Below are positions 30,501 to 43,020 of a DNA stretch of 64,000 nucleotides, one piece after another. How positions within the stretch are numbered: the stretch's first letter is position 1; each line of letters starts with the position of its first letter. The translations under genes and the position numbers were made by a program. Source of the DNA: Pteria penguin (taxonomy: Eukaryota > Mollusca > Bivalvia > Pterioida > Pteriidae); the NCBI GenBank assembly GCA_035048485.1, contig CM068587.1, positions 38,665,501-38,729,500 of the forward strand. The letters are read 5' to 3'. The notes beneath the pieces were generated by a model that did not search any database, was not told the DNA's origin, and saw only the letters and a program-made list of their open reading frames with translations.

Positions 30501-31416
30501 TTTAAAATGGTTACTTATGAGGATATTTGAAGGAATTTAGATTGTATGACAAAAAATAAGCTCTGTATAAGCAAAAACATTTTTACCTAAATCAGGGGCG
30601 GATAACTCTTTTTAAAAAATGTGAAAAATATCACATACCTTTTAATTTATCATAGTATAGCTTAGTGTTTTATATGAATCTACTATATGTATTATATTCA
30701 TTATTTTAAAAACATAAAAACTTTTATTAAAAATGTTAAAATCTCAAATATAAACTCTTCATGAATACAAATTGTCGTAAAGTTTGGTTGATTTCAATTC
30801 CTGTTCTTTATGTCTCCTTCATGATAATCCTTCACAATTAACAGGAAACCTGATAATTAGTCCTTGTCTTTCATTAATATGAATACCCAGTTTATTAAGA
30901 TCGCTAATTAATATCTTGAAAGGTGTTGAAATGTACGAAATGAAGGTTGATATTTGCTGGGTCAAACAGCCGGTTGAGGTGATATTACGTAATAATTTAG
31001 CCGCACAGGTGACAGGTGATCGCCCTAGACGGCGTTACCTCGATATACCCTCGATATATTGAAAATATTGCAACTTGATTAGGAAGTCAACTATTAAAGA
31101 TATTATAGAATTCGTCTTGGGACTGGCCATCTGATTGCACATGACGAAGAGTCAACGCTGTCGCTGGTCTTTTCGTGCGAGCTGTACTGAAAAACACACT
31201 TTTTCGAGTGCCAATTACAGGTATATCGGGAATATTAAAATTAGAATTATTTTCCTTAAAGTCTTCAATACACAGTTATCTAAATAAAAAATTACAAATT
31301 AAAAACCTTTATTTCTTTTTTTTTTTCGTGAATCACGCGACGATTGGCGTTTCGTAGTACCTTAATATAACTTGTTCTCTCATTGTTATATACTTGTTCT
31401 CTCATATTAATATCTA
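27577..31416. other. Long gene-free stretch
   Basis: No ORF over about 100 aa, no recognised domain and no clear repeat family. A C run lies at 27854-27863. Around 28880-29080 the sequence is richer in CG than its surroundings, but no exon could be supported. The missing last exon of GRL-3 was searched for here by eye on minus and not found. Confidence 0.4.
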
Positions 31417-31584
31417 CAGTGGCGGATTTATAGGGATCGCTCCCCCTTTTTGCCACAATTATGAGCAAATCTTCAGATTTCGCCCCTAAATTGGCAGAGT
31501 ATTTTGGTTTATATTGGACTTTCACTTGTGCGCCTCCCCCCCCCCCCTCCCCATCCCATTTCGGAAATTCTGGATTCGCCACTG
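31417..31584. mobile_element. MITE, 168 bp
   Basis: Inverted ends CAGTGGCGGATTT and GGATTCGCCACTG, with one or two mismatches over 13 bp. The interior is C-rich near 31533-31550. The 8-bp flanks AATATCTA and ATATAAAT are only partly alike, so a hAT-type 8-bp TSD is possible but not proven. Confidence 0.65.
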
Positions 31585-32905
31585 ATATAAATACCAAAAT
31601 TAATTAAAGAGGATTAAAACCAAATCATTTGAATCAAAATAGGCTCTTAGTCTCGTCATTTTTCCTTTAACAAAAAATGTCTTCCTTCAATATGAAGAAA
31701 TCCCCCCCCCCTCACCTTTCTTTCGCAGAGGTCTAGACTTATCTGCAATTAAAATGTAAGTCTGAAGTTGTAAACAGTGGGGTCAATGTAAACTAAATGA
31801 TGAAATGATGTCTTATTTTATCGCACAATATATGTCTTGGTATTTATTTATTACATTGAAATGTGCATTTCTGTACATAATTCTATTCGACAATACGTGG
31901 AGGTCGCCCCGAGTCAGAGGAAACTGGTGTAAAATCGTATTAATAGAGCTACAAAATTTCAATAAACTATATGAAATCGTCAAATATTTAATTAATGTAA
32001 ATACCAATAATTATCAATTCAAATGTAAAAATCGTTCACGGTAAGTATTAACCCGAGCGCCTACGCCGTTCTACAAATTACATCATCAATGATGAAATGA
32101 AACTTTTGAGAAATAAAACTTTGTAAATAATAGCTACGGGGTAATTTTTTCACAAACAGGATAATCATAATTACTTCTATAGACATTGCTTTCGTTATGT
32201 GTTCTCTTATTTGAGAACTTTATAATGTACGGTTGTTTAATATGTATATCGATGTAATCAAATGACTCGTGAAACAATATGGCGGACCGTTGTTTTGGCA
32301 AAGAGGAAGACGCTATCTTTTTATTTTTAAATGTTTGTAGTCATTTCTAGGTATATTTTCATAAAAATGGTATCAAATGAATCGGGGGAAACATACTTAT
32401 CGCATATTATGGGCGGTAGAAATAAATTAAAAACTGAAAATTATATATTTAAAAAACCTATGTGTGCCCGCATCGTACATCGTTTTCGCTTCGGCGATCA
32501 GCTGTTTACAGGTAATGGACGTATCTACCTGAAAAACCTCACTTCACTGGATTCGATACAACCGTGACCCCGAACAACGCCAGTGAACATATCGCTTTTA
32601 TGCTCATTGATTCTAAGCGCGCCGTCAATTATAAGGCAAAATAAATATCTCGCTGTACCGCCGCGGTATCGTTAGATATTTTAATGATTTTAGCTATTTT
32701 CAAATTGCCCTAATTTCTTTATTTCTACTCCAAATGAGATGAAATTTAAAAAATGAGAAAAAAACAAAATGAATATTCTAATAATATGATTTTGATTTAC
32801 ATGTTAAAAATATTTCCCGATAAATTATTGATGCGAAAATTGCAAACAACGCATTTTGATTAATTTTAACTTAGTCATTTGCGATGGGCCTCACTAACTA
32901 ATCTG
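31585..32905. other. No gene seen
   Basis: AT-rich; a C run at 31704-31713; no supported coding exon. Confidence 0.4.
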
Positions 32906-32909
32906 AGGA

Positions 32910-33300
32910 AAAAATGATGAAGGCATCTGACTCAGCCGTATGACAAAAGCCACCGAAGGTAAAAAGGAAACAATCAGGACATAGAAAGGTCTTCGTTTCA
33001 TCGGAGTCCAAACTTCACAGTCAGAGGGGACAAGGCACAGGACCTTAAATCTCTGAAGAGGTAAAGACTAGGCCTGTCATAGAGTCCTAACCACCCTGTT
33101 AGAGTGAAACGCTCTAGAAAAGTCTGAAGAAGTGTCCAGTACAAGATTTATAGTTTTAGCGATGATGTTAAGGTCATATTAGCGATAGCGAAGGCGTTTG
33201 ACTATTTTTAACCTTAAGCGATGAAGTCATCGGAACTAATGATCCTTCTAAGTCTATATAAAAGATCACTGTAGGAATGTGGAAGGGAGATTTCGTTGGA
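32910..33300. repeat. Dispersed repeat related to 3290-3620
   Basis: Contains CATCTGACTCAGCCGTATGA and GACAAAAGCCACC, then CCTGTCATAGAGTCC, CCCTGTTAGAGTGAAACG and a GGTCATATTAGCGAT phrase, in the same order as 3350-3520. Confidence 0.65.
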
Positions 33301-34984
33301 CGCACAGTAATACATAATACATGTATATCCGAATTTTGATAAAAGCTTTAAATAAGATTTATAGATTTTTCCGAAAAATTTTCTGTAACCCTTGGTCAAA
33401 AGTTTCGAAGTACTTTATATCTTTTTGTTTTTAAAACTTTTTTTCATTTACACACACTTTTATTTACTCCTAATAGCTAAACACTTTATGCTAGCAATAC
33501 CCACTCGTGCTATGGGATACCAGAATGAAATATAAATGGACATGAAATTCGATATTTTAACTTGGGAAATGCTGTACGTGTATTTTGATACGGGAGGAGG
33601 AGGTTATGAGAGCTTGAGGCAATATAGGTTTAATGACGTGTCAAACAAAATATTAATATTTGATATAGTAATAGAAAGGGTGTGAATGAGTATATTAAAC
33701 TGTGTATAAGACTATGAAAAAGTCGTAATTTATCGGAATGTATACCTTAATGACATGTGAGGTAGTATTCCCAATAGCCGCTAGGGAATTAAAAAAAAAC
33801 GATAACTAAGTCAAGATGAAGTTGTGATATTTTCCATGTTGGAGCTACATAGCATTTACGACCATTTTCTGTGCTGCACCCCAGACATAGTGAAAGGTAA
33901 ATATTAATACAAATAAGAAAGATTGATATGTAAAGTGACACTGGAGAACCTCTCAGATAGTTACAGTTTTATATAGTAATATTTATATAGCATGACAATG
34001 CTTATAAAGTTATTTAAACTGTAATAATCGGCATTGTTTACCGATGTGAAGAATCCGTCCAGAATTTTTCTTTCACGAGTTTTATGCGAGGGAAGCCGTG
34101 TTGGAAGCTGTCGTAAATATATGTGAAAGTTTACAATAAAATCTTATATATAAACCTATGATAGTTGCACACTTATGCACGCAATGAATTTGCATTTGAA
34201 GCGAGGAAATTCCACTGGAGTTTTCTTCCTATGTTTTCAGTTTATTTCAATAAACAGAAGTTCCAATGCACAATAAATCTACCAAACATTTATTATCAAT
34301 AAATATAATGAAAGTGAAAAATCTCAGGAAATAGGTTATCATTATATGATCTTTATTATTATTTTATCATTGTTAGGACACTTATTTTTCCTCCAAATTA
34401 TGATGACATGTCCTGTTTTTATATATATATTACTTTAAATGATTATTTATTACAGCCTCTGTAATAATAATTAATAATTGACATGGTTTCCATGATGATA
34501 ACAGATGTACTGTTTATAGATATCCTTTTTTTTCAGATATAGTACAACTCAAAAGTCTTAGAACTACGTTATCAATAGAATGATGAATAGTGGATAAATG
34601 GTGAAATGTAAATTGCAGAAATTGAACGTGCATGGTGATTGGTCTAACTTAAGCACAACATGAGCCTAATCAGCTATTCTTAAACAAAACAAAGCAGATA
34701 TCAGATGATTGTAAACTAAATTGTCATATTTTGCCTGAATAATGTTGCATAATACATTTTAAAGGTATTAAAAACTATCTAATGTTATCTACAGTAAAAA
34801 TATAACTCAATTACATGTATCTTATTATAAAACGTGACTTACTGTTAATGAAGTATAACGCTCAATGTTTTAGTGTAGTTCGTATTGGAAGAAGAAGAGA
34901 AGAAAGTCATAATCTAAGACATGCAAGCGAAGAGGGCTTTTGGGGGGAAGGTGTTAATAAAGGAATCACTTTGTCTGTCTGTCT
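33301..34984. other. No gene seen
   Basis: AT-rich intergenic sequence without recognised repeats or exons. Confidence 0.4.
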
Positions 34985-35420
34985 GTTCAGAAAACTTTAA
35001 CCTTGGCCTAGCTTTTGAACAATAAGGGGTAAAGGTTTGAAACTGCATACAGAGATTCCTTTTGGCGAGACATTTCATGACTTTTGACTTTGTGAATTTG
35101 ATCTTGGAGTCTGACATACTTTTCAAAAGGCTGTATCTTTTGAACTTTTGAACGTGTATAAGGTGTAGGGGTTTGTTAATTTACATATAGATTCCTTGTG
35201 GTGAGACCTTTGACCTTGTGACCTTGACGATTGACCTACTTTTTAAAAACTTTAACCAGGCTATATGTTTGGAACTATAAGGTGAAGCGCTTTGTTACTT
35301 TACATAAGATTCCTTGTCATAATACCTTTCGTTTGAGGCCATGACTTTTGACTTCTTGACCTTGACCTTGGAGTTTCACAAATGTTGAGATTGGGAGTTT
35401 TAGTTCTGCTATGCAGACAG
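34985..35420 (+). repeat. Tandem repeat, about three units of roughly 125 bp
   Basis: Each unit has AAACTTTAACC (or a variant), GGCTATATCTTTTGAAC (or a variant), a TAAGGNGTAGGGGTTTG phrase, AGATTCCTTNNGGNGAGAC and ends in GACCTTGNCCTTG-like sequence. Units are diverged. Confidence 0.7.
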
Positions 35421-35866
35421 CTCTAGTTTTAATGAGTTTTAAAATGTATAATACTAATCTTCCATTCATGTATCTTGTATTTTGTATATTGAACATATGA
35501 ATGTGAATAAGATTAGTAAGATACAACATTTTCTTTAAAATTTATGCATTACATGGGATTTTTTTATATTTCACTACTAATTTCATATTAATCAGAGTCT
35601 TCAATGGTAATTTTAATTCATATACATATAGCATATAAGATATTTAAGATATATATGTAACAATCATTTTATTATCCATTTATTCATTCTTATGCCAAAA
35701 CATTATAGTTTATATATTTATTGCTTTCAAAAGCAATAATACAAATTGATAACAACAATAAGTACAAATCCAAGATATTGTTCCGAAATCCACAACTCGA
35801 AGTCGAAGACACACGACAATACATATGTAAATATAATATAAACAATCACGAACTTCTGTCAAAACA

Positions 35867-35935
35867 GAGGTGGGATCAGGTGCCATTGAGGAGTAAGCAT
35901 CCCCTGCCGACCGGTCAAACCCGTCGTGATAAAAT
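35867..35935 (+). repeat. Short dispersed repeat fragment
   Basis: GAGGTGGGATCAGGTGCCAT and GCATCCCCTGCCGACCGGTC match 24848-24912. A further 35-bp fragment at 36031-36065 matches the sequence that follows the hammerhead at 47.57 kb (AAGGTATATATGTTCTATAT). Confidence 0.65.
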
Positions 35936-36065
35936 GATTTGTATTAATCTTGAAGGAATTTCGTCATCATAATTATTTTTTTGTTATTGTGGTCCATATT
36001 TGTTTCATTTTAATTGTTGCATATTAGATAATTAAAAGGTATATATGTTCTATATTTATTATATG

Positions 36066-37600
36066 CATACACTTATTTGTTTGATTAATATATGTACATT
36101 AATTTTGAAATGAATTTGTATCACAAAAACACAGACTCCAGAGCAACTTTTGAAGTTTGTTAAGAATTAGTACCAACAAACCCTTTATCCTGTTTTAACT
36201 GCACTGTACATAGACGTCCATTCACTCACCTTGATAGTGATAAAATACTTAATCGGTTTGCACTATAGCGAAGAAGAAAAAGAAAATCTAAAAGAGTAGA
36301 TTTATGATAAAGACTATAACGTTCAGAGTAACCGCTCTTGCTTACTAAACTTTAAAATTTCTCTAGGAGTTGTCTCCTTATTATCACAAGTTTTCAAAAA
36401 AAAGTCTTCAATTTAAAATACATTTTAAAAAATATTCATTGAAGATAAAAGGAAACTGTTGTTGAAAATTAGTTCATGATGCATTTCTAGAGTATGAAAA
36501 AGTAGTCTGAGCCCATCATTTGCAAATCTAATTTTTAGTTGTGAATGCTATGTAAGGTGAGAAACTTTTATCGATATGAGGTGTCTCGTTTACACGGAAT
36601 GCTCAAATTAAACAAGATATATCGCCCTTCTGATTACAAGTTGCCTATCCACATGACTGCTTGATGAATTAGCAGATGAATATATATTCTCTGCAGATTC
36701 TCTGTGTTTTTATTACATTTTGTAAACACATTTGACTGTAAACAATGAATACATCATTGTTACCAAGTTTCATCAAAATCCATCATGTGTTTAATTTAAA
36801 CAATTTATTCCAGTAAGGCATATGATATACATACAAACAAATAAAAAGGGATTTAGAAACAAGTGGACAACCCATATTAATCCATCTCCCTGAATATTAA
36901 GTGGTTCTGCAGAAGAAGTTGAAAATTTGAAAATTTACCCCATAATCCTCTTTTTGAAGACTTAAAAATTCATAAAACAAAAACACAAAAACACAGAATA
37001 TAAACCCGAAAAACAAACAAAATAAAACAAAACAATAAGGAGAGAGAGAGAGAGAGAGAGAAATTGGTAAAATTCCTTCACATCTTCAAATATGAATTAA
37101 CATTACCATAAGTAAATGAATTTGAAATGTTTTGTAATGAACATAATTCGCAGCAAACTTTTCGTGTGATATCAATACGAATATAATTCGTATGAGTTTC
37201 GTTCACATTAACGCTCGTGTGCACATACATGTGTAAATGCACAAATGTACTTTATACTTTTCAGATCTTATGTTAGATATAACGATGGGTGTAACCGGTG
37301 AACAGAGATGACATTTTGTGAGATATGAAGCAAATCCAGATATTCTTTAAGGTATGAAACAAATCTTAACAATCTTGTGAGGAGTGTAGTGAATCCAAAC
37401 ACTTTTTAGGTATGAACTATACCACGGTGCTCTTTATTAGAGTATAAGCTTATTAATATTCCAGTTGGTACATTTTAATATCCTCGTATTTTTCAGAAAC
37501 ATTAAAGAATTGTCTAATAATTTTCCATTACACTCTTACCTTAAGGCCATAAATCTATGATAAACTGCTAAGAAAGGCAATGCTGTTGTTAAATAAAGTT
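36066..37600. other. No gene seen
   Basis: AT-rich; a short (AG)n tract at 37040-37060. This region lies downstream of GRL-3 exon 3, where its last exon would be expected. Confidence 0.4.
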
Positions 37601-37666
37601 GAAAACTTACATTATTTTCATACAATGATGTATTTTTAATGAAATAATTAAATAATCTATACTTAC

Positions 37667-40504
37667 TGATAAAATCAGTTCCTTTGTGACTGTAACTAAA
37701 CCCATTGTTGTGAAGCCTATGGATGGTCCGACCAGCTTATTCATAAATAATGTCATCTGGTTAAAGAAAGAACGTGTATTCATGTTAAGTACGGATGAAG
37801 TGTCATTTGAGTAGTGAATACGATTGTATTTATTGAAAGAACTGGAATTCCAAAATAGATTCTTAGCATTAAGGCTGTTTGGTTTAAGTAGAAATAGAAA
37901 CAAAATCTGCTATGACGTTATACAAATTTAATGGCCAATATTTCTATGAAAAAGCAACACAATGCTATATGGTACATCTTCTGAAATATATGGAACATGT
38001 GGCAAGACCTCATAGTAACTCCTTTTAGATTCAAACCTAATGGAAAAGTTGACCCATAACATATTGCATAATGAATAAAGCAAAACTTAAAGTGATAAAT
38101 TTAATCCACCGTTATAATATGACTTAAATAATTTTCAATGAATATACTTACTTGTTATATGAATATTCTATTTGTTATATGAATTTCATAAAATATACAG
38201 ATTCGGCATCATAAATTAGCCAATGTAAACTAGATTAAGATTACCTGAGTGGCTTACGCAAATGAACATGAATTTAATAGATATTTTTAAAATACTCACA
38301 TGTTTGAATTCCTCTATATTTCCATTTTCCATTGATAGATCAAAAATATGTTCCAGTGGTGACTGTACCTAGAAAATACGAGTAAAGTGTACTAAATCCG
38401 TATTCTTCGTCTATACATGTATTGTACATAGATATTAATTATCTATGCAAATTATCAATTTATCTTTTTCGTTTATCGAGGTTGTTTATCTACAATGCTT
38501 TATGGCGCTATCACAAACAATTGCAGCCAATAGGTAATTTATACGGATTTTATATATCAATGTCATTTACATAGCACAAACATTAAAATTAAAAGAAACC
38601 TTTCTGAGGAAGTTATACAATACAGCAAAACTCCCTCATAGAAAGAACTTACACTGTTTGAATTTATATGTTGTAAATTTGAATATTTTACGAGAATCGT
38701 AGAGGTATAACTTAATGAATATCTGATTAGGACTGTGTACAATTTCCAAATTTCGGGAGAAAGGGGGGGGGGGGGGCAGGCTTGGTGTAGTGGTTAATGG
38801 TTTGGCTTGCGGCGCGGACGATTTGGGTTCGATTCTCGGGTTGCACCACTATGTTTAAGAGGTTGGTAACCTCCTGCTTCCATTTCGCGATATAACTGAA
38901 ATATTGTTGAAAGCGACGTAAAACACCAATCAACCATCCAACCAACCAAATTTCGGAGAAAATATGGTGATTTTTCCCTACGTTGCATACATTTGATTAA
39001 TACCGTTACTGACCATCAATACTAAATTATTATCTTCGATATTAATTCCGATATAAACACGTTGCTCAGTTTCTACTTTTAAACAATCTTTCACAATTCA
39101 TTGCATATTATATATAAACCGTGCTTTTGTCATACGACTGAGTCAGATGTCTTTATGCTTTCTTTGGAAGACTCCTTAAACTTCAGTCCGAAAAATTATA
39201 AAGGAGAAAGTTACTTTAGAGTAAAATTGCGAAGCAAACCTCCAGGAGAGATTTGATGTACAGCAAACCTTCCGAGAGGAAGATCTATTGAAGAATGTTT
39301 GCGATGTAGAATCGGCACTTGGCATAGTTTATCAATAAAATAACCAGTTTTGAAAAATTAACCAGAAAATATAAAATCTAAAATAAGTGTTAAATCCATT
39401 TAAACCCATGAGATATTAATAAAAGTAATAATAAGAATAAATGAGTATTATCTTAAAGAATACCTCGTCATTGACTCTTGCCGCAGCAATAGATATGGAT
39501 AAAACTGATATGATGTTCACCATCAGCCACATACCAAACAGAATCATATGAAATGTTGTCAAATCCTGACCGTTTATCATCTGGTATAGGCAAAAGCAAG
39601 CTAACCAAATTGATAACACATACATTTCTGCGTATAAGTACTGGAAATCTTTGTCCAACATTGTGATTGCTTTTGTAAACTGTAAATGTTTAATGCGGAT
39701 GTCATTAAGTCTAATTGTACAATTCTTTCCATCTGTTTCAACAAAATCTTCAAGAACTTTGGTGATAGTATTAAGCTGGAATCTGAGAACAGAGCATAAA
39801 ACTACTATGAAAACAACAGGAATGATGAAAGCTCCTCCACAAAACAAAATTATGACGGAACAGGTTATACTACTGATGATATGTGACGGGATTGGAGAGA
39901 TCATCGAAACCGACATCCAGCTATCAGGGTTCCAGAGAAGCATATAACTCATCGCTGCAGTATTAAATACAGTAAACAGGATCCCCAAAGCTGTTCCTAT
40001 TTTCATTCTGCGTCGGAAAGTCAAACAGTTTGTATTGAAACTTATAGATCTGGCTATTTCATCCGTTGATATTTTGTTATAAAACAAGAAAAATGCATGC
40101 AAACGATTTGGCTTTCGGCATGCAATATACATGATGAATGAATTCAGGAAACAGTTGAGAAACCAACCGAAAATCACAATCTTGAAAACAATGATGTTTA
40201 AAGCGTGATCAGAATTTACGATGAAAGTAGCCACATATCGCAATACATTCAACAGCAATAATATATTAACGGTGATACAGTAAATTTTAGTCACTGATTT
40301 CCGCATACCATCCTTTGGTTGATTTCTGCTCTCAGGATGAATGCTGGTCTGGGAAAGCGGTTCATGATATAGTCCAAACACGAGCATCACATTCAGTAAT
40401 GATTTCATTACCTTTTGTAAAGGTATAAATGAACGTGGTACATTATCATCAGTTTGGTTCTCCTCCGCCTTACTAACAACATGCAAAATATCTCTTTGTT
40501 TCAT
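37667..40504 (-). CDS. Gustatory-receptor-like (GRL) seven-helix protein, GRL-3 (3' end not found)
   Basis: On minus: exon 1 40504-39464 (347 codons), exon 2 38368-38300 (69 nt), exon 3 37756-37667 (90 nt). All splice phase 0 with GT-AG ends (donors GTATTC, GTGAGT, GTAAGT). Lengths of exons 2 and 3 equal those of GRL-1 and GRL-2. Shared blocks are FGLYHE, FYNKISTDEIARS, IKHLQFTKA, MLDKDFQYL, SIAAARV, QSPLE and GPSIGFTTMGL. It is clearly more diverged than the GRL-1/GRL-2 pair. The frame is intact, which argues against a pseudogene. The 54-nt last exon with TYhhhhhQF could not be located in 30-37.6 kb, so the C-terminus is unknown: it may be diverged, further away or lost. Orientation is tail-to-tail with GRL-2. 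Confidence 0.85.
38774..38945 (+). repeat. tRNA-derived SINE in GRL-3 intron 1
   Basis: The head GGCTTGGTGTAGTGGTTAAT with B-box GGTTCGATTCTC; body AAGAGGTTGGTAACCTCCTG; tail CGACGTAAAACACCAATCAA. A second copy with the same head and body is at 58900-59160 on minus. Confidence 0.8.
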
Positions 40505-41520
40505 ATTCGAACGATTGTGTTGTCTTCACTTTATCCATTCACGAACTGATCATACCGGATTTAAATCGTGAAAATACCACAATCTACTGCACCAATCTAA
40601 TACAAAAGCGGGAATCAATTTGCACGGTTAACGTTATCAAAGTAGTATAATTGATTTTTTTAACAATTATGGTCACGGGCTTAATTAATTTTGTCTGTAT
40701 TCATACAAACTCCTCGGTATTTAACGTCCATTAGTATCGGATTTCTATTGAATAATATTATTACTTGATTAACACTCAAGTAAAAAAGGTTCTTAATTAA
40801 ACCACAATAAATACTGTATGTGTTTCCAACAGCTTGTGTTGAGAGGTAAAATTTATTAGCACAGACAGGACCTCTCATATTACTACCAGACCGGACCTCT
40901 CATATCACTACCAGACAAATATTTCCCATATCGTGCAATCATATTACACACTCTATGTGTTTCATTTTAATGTCTTCATTTCATACAAAATACTGAATGA
41001 ACTAAACAATATTTACTTGACTTTTATCGTGGAATTAAATATAGTGGGTATGGTTTGTCGACGTAAGATGCTTACTCACCCTATTAGGCATTAGATTTCC
41101 TTATTGTTTGATGATTCATGTTTCCACCAATTATATCTGGCTGCATTAGTTTAGCTACTTTTCAATTTTTTTTTATTAACTTATTTATTTATTGTGTAGT
41201 ATTTCATGAAAATGTGGTGAGAAGTGTAATTGCCATTATAATTGTCTAAACTTCTTATTCTCTCCTGGTACTTGAGTTTTATGTTCTTCAACATCTGTTG
41301 TATATTTTGACTTTAGGATCACTGATAAAGGTTTCTTATTCGAAAAAAACCATAAATGATTGATATTGTAAATTCCATTCTTAAGTTTGATGACTTAAAG
41401 TCATAAAGCAAACATAATTATAATTTATATTTTATCTGTTTTATTTTACGAAACATTATTGCACTTATATGATGGCGATACCTGCTCAGTGCTTTGCTTC
41501 ATAGTTTGTCATATACTACG
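40505..41520. other. Upstream region of GRL-3, no other gene seen
   Basis: AT-rich. No TATA box at the position used by GRL-1/2 was recognised. A short direct repeat of GGACCTCTCATAT occurs near 40869 and 40894. Confidence 0.4.
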
Positions 41521-41524
41521 ACCC

Positions 41525-41765
41525 CATTCGAAGTATAGATAGGTTTTAATGTGCCAACGTATGTCGTGACACGGGGCCCTCGGTTTACCGTGTCTTCTCC
41601 GATGGACAGATAGGGAGGCAGAAGATAATAAATTACCTATAAAAGTATCATAACCGACAGCAGGATTCAAACCCAGTTCCTTAGATCTATAGTCCAGTGC
41701 GACGCCATAAAGGTCAACTTGTCTCTTATGATTCTGGTATGGACTAGTCAAAGATATAGTCAAAT
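41525..41765 (-). repeat. tRNA-derived SINE, minus strand
   Basis: On minus the head reads TTATGGCGTCGCACTGGACT with B-box GGGTTTGAATCCTG, followed by a body with CACGGTAAACCGAGGGCC. The 89-aa ORF over it is incidental. Confidence 0.65.
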
Positions 41766-43020
41766 GAAATTTTACCATTTTTTTAGCTTAACCAGTTGAT
41801 AAAATTTCAAACAAATGGCCACTGATAATAATTCGTTGATATTGAAAGAAAAGGAAAAAGGAAATATGTCTCCACGGATATGCAGATATAAAAGAGTAAG
41901 CACAAAAATATTAAACTGTAATGCAGTTGTGGTATCAATGTGGTATCAATAGATGTTTTCCCATTTTACATGGTGTAGGGAGCCTAATGCCAGTTATGCT
42001 ACTTTTTGCCGGGATTTTCATTATGACGTTAATGCCAGCATAGTGATGTCAGTGTGAAATGACGCAAAGTTTACATCAAGTATCGTATGTCTATCATGGA
42101 CTGAAATATAATATCAATAGAAAAAAGTTCTATTTTCCCTCGATTAGTGTGGTAAGACTGATTTATGCACTATTCATATATTATAGTTTATAAAAGCTTA
42201 TTTATGTACTTTACAATGTCCTATAATTTCAACCAGTATATATAACTACTGTCAACTAATGAACCAATTATTTGTTTTGGGCTAAACTTAATGAGGTTTT
42301 GTTTACATATTTGATTATCTTTATGTGATTCCATTTTGCCCATTTCATTTATGGTGAAATACAATCTCGAAAGATGTTCTTTATTGTTTTCAGATATCGG
42401 ATTTATTTTACACAATAATATCATCATTATTGACATACAAAGAACTAATTTCCAAATTATATTTTCAACAAAGCCATGCATGAATAGAACAAAAGAAACC
42501 CTGAAGCATCATGTAAAGGATTTTCAATCATTTTGATGATCTTAATCAAACCAGACAAACATTTAAAGCAAATGTGCTTTTTCAATATGGGATGACGTTT
42601 ATTCTCAATCCTAATCAGCTTATACACCTTTTTCTTTTCTTTCTTTTTTCTTCTCTTTCTTTTTATCTTTTTTTTTTAATTTTTTTTTTTTTTTGCTTTT
42701 TGTTGGTTTTTTTGGTTTGTTTTGTTTTTGTGTTCTTGGGGGTTTTTTTCGGGTTTTTTTAGGGGGGTTGTGTTTTTTTTAAATTATCTATTAAGGTTTT
42801 ATTCCTATTTTACGTCATTCCGAGATCATTGCCTTTTTGTTTCTACGTGATCTATCTGACATATAACACAATATAGTAGCCTTTGCTATGGTGTTGTTTA
42901 GCTCTAACACTTTCTATATAGTATCAACCATCTTCAGTATTTTTGTGAGGACATTTCGTTTACATTGCTCGGGCGCCTCAGGTTTCCGAGGTCCACGAAT
43001 TCTAATGTAATGACCATATT
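41766..43020. other. No gene seen
   Basis: AT-rich with a long T/G-rich low-complexity tract at 42620-42790. Confidence 0.45.

Noticed and set aside
33550..33580. Candidate GRL-3 last exon (minus strand, TY..Q)
   Set aside because: Only three residues between TY and Q instead of five, no F after Q, and no fitting acceptor.
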